From Bradyrhizobium forestalis (lineage in GTDB: Bacteria; Pseudomonadota; Alphaproteobacteria; Rhizobiales; Xanthobacteraceae): a stretch of DNA of 64,000 nt. Location of the stretch: assembly GCF_002795245.1 (NCBI RefSeq), contig NZ_PGVG01000002.1, forward strand, positions 248,001 to 312,000, written 5' to 3'. Shown here piece after piece: positions 61,556-64,000 of this stretch (position 1 is its first letter; every line of letters begins with the position of its first letter). The notes under the pieces were generated by a model. The model saw nothing but the letters and a program-made list of their open reading frames with translations. It made no database searches and was not told the DNA's origin. The translations under genes and the position numbers were made by a program.

Positions 61556-63163
61556 TCAGCCCGCCTGCTTCTTATCGAGATCGAGCAGACCGCGCGCCTC
61601 GAGCTCATCGCACACCATGCGCTTCGGCACCTTGCCGTAGCCGGATTTCGGCAGCGCCTCCCAGAAGAAGAACCGCTTCGGCATCTTGTAGCGCGGCACT
61701 TTTGGCGACAGGAACGCCGCCATCTCGGCTTCGCTCACCGGCTTCGCGCCTTCGCGGGCGACGCAGACGGCGACACCGACCTCGCCCCAGGTCGCATCCG
61801 GCACGCCGAGCACGGCCACTTCGCCGATCGCGGGATGGGTCAATATCTTCTCCTCGATCTCGCGCGGATAGATATTGGAGCCGCCGGAGATGTACATGTC
61901 GGAGGCGCGCCCCGTGATGTAGACGAAGCCTTCCTCGTCCATGTGGCCGAGATCGCCGGTGCGGAACCAGCCGTTGCGGAACGCCTTGGCATTGGCTTCG
62001 GGATTGTCGTAGTAGCCGGCGAACACGGCTGGCCCGATCACGCAGATCTCGCCGCTCTGGTTGGCTTTGAGCTCGCGGCCCTCGTCGTCCTGGATCGAGA
62101 CCTGCATGCCGGTGCGCTCGAAACCGCAGGTGCCGATCTTCGCATGCGGGCCGTCCTCGGGATCGTGCAGCGCGGCCGGCAGCACGGTGATGTTGCCGGT
62201 GACCTCGCCAAGGCCAAAATACTGCACGATCACCTTGCCGAGCTTCTTCAGCGCCGCCTTCTGATCCTCGCGATACATCGGCGCGCCGGCATAGATGACC
62301 TGGCGCAGCGAGGAGTGATCGTATTTGTCGGCGGCGGGATGCTCGACCATCATCTTCAGGATGGTCGGCACCGTGAACAGATTGCTGACGCGATGCGCCT
62401 CGATCAGGCGAAACGCCTCGTTGATGTCGAATTTCTCGGTCGGCAGCAGCACGGTGCGCGCGCCGCGCGCGGTCTGCATCAGCTGATGCACGCCGGCACC
62501 ATGCGACAGCGGCGCCACCACCAGCGAGGCATCCGCTTCCGTCACGCCGGGGGTGAGATCGGCGAGATGATTGGTGACGACGAATCCCATCTGACCGTGG
62601 GTCAGCACCGCCGCCTTGGAGCGGCCGGTGGTGCCGGAGGTGAAGAAGAACCAGCAGGGATCGTCGTGCTCGACAGCCACGTTCTCGACCGCCGTTCCCG
62701 CCTGCGAGGCCATGGCCTCGCCAACCGACGTACCCGCGAATGGTGCCCTGCCGTCGATGCTCCAGGTGAATTCCAGCGTTCCGCCCTTCACCGCCGCGGC
62801 GTGCTCGGGAAAATCGACGTGGCACAGGAACGCCTTCGCGCCGGAGGCCTGCGCGAGATAGCTGACCTCATCCGGCATCAGGCGGAAATTGGTGGGCACC
62901 CAGACCGCGCCGAGCCGGAACGCGGCGAACATCGAGACGAACATCTCGTTGCCATTCTTGGAATGGACGAGGATGCGGTCCCCCTTGGCAATGCCGCGCG
63001 CGGCGAGCGCCGCGGCCAGCGCCGAGACCTGCGCATCGATTTCGCGCCAGGTCCAGGATTTCTCACCCCAGACGAAGCCGGGGCGCGCTCCATGCCGCCG
63101 CGCATTCTGGGTCAGCATGTAGGCGAGATTCATGACGCGGCGGGACATGCGCAGGGGCTGCAT
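61556..63163 (-). CDS. acyl-CoA synthetase / AMP-dependent ligase
   Basis: 535 residues. AMP-binding motif FFTSGTTGRSKAAVLTH (about residue 172), YFGLGEVTG, then GWFRTGDLGHMDEEGFVYITGR and the terminal Lys in PKSGYGKVPKR are present. It is of the fatty/aromatic carboxylate CoA ligase type; the substrate is unknown. The start could be a later ATG (residue 11). Followed by the DUF296 gene. Confidence 0.9.
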   Translation of the reverse strand: MQPLRMSRRVMNLAYMLTQNARRHGARPGFVWGEKSWTWREIDAQVSALAAALAARGIAKGDRILVHSKNGNEMFVSMFAAFRLGAVWVPTNFRLMPDEVSYLAQASGAKAFLCHVDFPEHAAAVKGGTLEFTWSIDGRAPFAGTSVGEAMASQAGTAVENVAVEHDDPCWFFFTSGTTGRSKAAVLTHGQMGFVVTNHLADLTPGVTEADASLVVAPLSHGAGVHQLMQTARGARTVLLPTEKFDINEAFRLIEAHRVSNLFTVPTILKMMVEHPAADKYDHSSLRQVIYAGAPMYREDQKAALKKLGKVIVQYFGLGEVTGNITVLPAALHDPEDGPHAKIGTCGFERTGMQVSIQDDEGRELKANQSGEICVIGPAVFAGYYDNPEANAKAFRNGWFRTGDLGHMDEEGFVYITGRASDMYISGGSNIYPREIEEKILTHPAIGEVAVLGVPDATWGEVGVAVCVAREGAKPVSEAEMAAFLSPKVPRYKMPKRFFFWEALPKSGYGKVPKRMVCDELEARGLLDLDKKQAG

Positions 63164-63268
63164 CGGGCTTCCTCTTGGGTGGCGGGCGGCACGCGAGCCG
63201 CCCGCTCATTGCAGCCCATTTATCGCCAACGCCAGCGCCCCTGCAAGGCCAGCTGCCGCGGACCAGCC

Positions 63269-63436
63269 CTACGGCTGCTTGAACGCAAACGGCGCCGCCG
63301 TGATGGCCTTCGTCTTCCAGCAGGCTTGCGGACCAAAGCCGCCGCAGAAGCTGCCATGCAGATCGAAGCGGACGGTGCGCGCGGCGCCGCGCTTCACCGG
63401 CGGGGCGATGATGAGCAGGAGGATCAGATATCGCAT
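63269..63436 (-). CDS. possible small exported protein
   Basis: 55 residues from ATG 63436 with a weak signal (MRYLILLLIIAPPVK) and HGSFCGGFGPQACW in the mature part. The composition is plausible for coding, but there is no strong ribosome-binding site. The opposite strand is open too. Confidence 0.4.
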   Translation of the reverse strand: MRYLILLLIIAPPVKRGAARTVRFDLHGSFCGGFGPQACWKTKAITAAPFAFKQP

Positions 63437-63530
63437 TGGCGTTGGTCGCAGCCACAAGAGCAATCGTTCAGGGAATTTTAAACATGATCGGCGCAACCTC
63501 GCTCAGTTCTCGCGTACAGAGTGCCGCATC

Positions 63531-63890
63531 ATGGTCAACGCGCCCGCCTTCCTCCTGTTGTCGCTGGCGCTCGCCGGATGTGCCGTGGCGCCGCAGACGC
63601 ATCTGGCTTCGGATCCCGCCTTCAAGCCTGCGCGTTATGCCTGGGACGGCGCCGGCGAGGATCCCAATCGGCCGCGCGCTCCCTCACAGCCAACACGGAC
63701 CGCTGCACATTCCGAGCGCGGCGGATCGCAAGCCGGGCTTCAGCCCTATTCCAAGGAATGGTGGCAGGCGCAGGACGGCACCGAGGCCGAACAGGACGCC
63801 AGGGTCAACCGCTCCCTGGTCATCTGCCAGGGCTGCCTCCGCCGGCAGCCTCAGGCCGAAGATTCCAGGCTGGCCAGAGCGACCGATTGA
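63531..63890 (+). CDS. small lipoprotein
   Basis: 119 residues from ATG 63531. Signal with lipobox LALAGC (MVNAPAFLLLSLALAGC, Cys 17). The mature part contains FKPARYAWDGAGEDPNRPRA and YSKEWWQAQDGTEAEQDARVN, then two Cys in ICQGCLR. It is a typical alphaproteobacterial envelope lipoprotein with unknown role. Confidence 0.7.
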   Translation: MVNAPAFLLLSLALAGCAVAPQTHLASDPAFKPARYAWDGAGEDPNRPRAPSQPTRTAAHSERGGSQAGLQPYSKEWWQAQDGTEAEQDARVNRSLVICQGCLRRQPQAEDSRLARATD

Positions 63891-63974
63891 ACTGAACGGC
63901 TTCAGATCGGAAACCGCCGACCGCACCGCGCGTTACGACCTCGTGCGCGAGGCGCGCAGCTGCAAGGCAACAAC

Positions 63975-64000
63975 ATGAGCGATGTCGTCAACAACGAAGC
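63975..64000 (+). CDS. possible start of a gene cut by window edge
   Basis: ATG at 63975 begins MSDVVNNEA and runs off the window. There is no clear ribosome-binding site and too few codons to judge. Confidence 0.25.

Noticed and set aside
59780..63481. 1233-codon open frame on the plus strand
   Set aside because: It is antisense to the ATPase, DUF296 and acyl-CoA synthetase genes, which have clear motifs; a product of third-position GC.

Overview
The window looks like chromosomal DNA of a Bradyrhizobium-type alphaproteobacterium. The GC content is high and the housekeeping genes are alphaproteobacterial in sequence (gyrA, ssb, uvrA, coaD, queA, tgt, cysK, asd). There are many short secreted proteins, several families of short palindromic interspersed repeats, and LexA boxes of the alphaproteobacterial GTTC-N7-GTTC type in front of ssb and uvrA. 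The genus is inferred from recalled families and repeats, not from a search.

Region 1 (1 to about 13413) is the right-hand part of an integrated element. It ends in a bare 3' half of a tRNA-Lys gene (13367-13413), taken as the right attachment site. Next to it are a tyrosine integrase, an AlpA-like helix-turn-helix protein, a PC4-like protein, a RepA-type AAA helicase and an array of 12-bp direct repeats that could be a replication origin. Further left lie a chain of small overlapping phage-like genes, a signal-peptide-bearing tail-fibre-like protein, a BRO-type antirepressor, a zinc-finger protein, a hairpin-rich intergenic stretch (2023-2312) and a DUF4760 gene cut by the window edge. No capsid, portal or terminase gene is visible. 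The intact tRNA and left end lie outside the window.

Region 2 (13.4-21.2 kb) is a gene-poor accessory zone. It holds a subtilisin-like protease with a probable stand-alone I9-type inhibitor, an orphan HicB antitoxin plus a truncated second copy, several copies of a MITE-like palindromic repeat, tiny membrane-protein ORFs and small exported proteins.

Region 3 (21.2-49.7 kb) is core-like: an Mfd-like helicase, a NUDIX hydrolase, an AI-2E family permease, a formyltransferase-like protein, RidA, an EamA transporter, a secreted caspase-like protein, BrnA with cysK, tgt, then a patatin/TetR/PepSY group with two matching palindromic operators. Next come asd with a threonine-rich leader peptide and terminator, queA, two cyclophilins, coaD and gyrA.

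Region 4 (49.7-64 kb) has ssb, two paralogous outer-membrane barrel proteins, uvrA, a DUF433/DUF5615 pair, a HAD phosphatase, a YVTN beta-propeller with an SRPBCC protein, a large dispersed repeat, a HigBA toxin-antitoxin pair, an AAA ATPase, a DUF296 protein, an acyl-CoA synthetase and a small lipoprotein.

The observations I rate highest are the threonine-rich attenuator-like leader of asd, the hairpin-rich stretch in the integrated element, the TetR operator pair, the Tgt lacking its zinc cysteines, and the protease/inhibitor pair.
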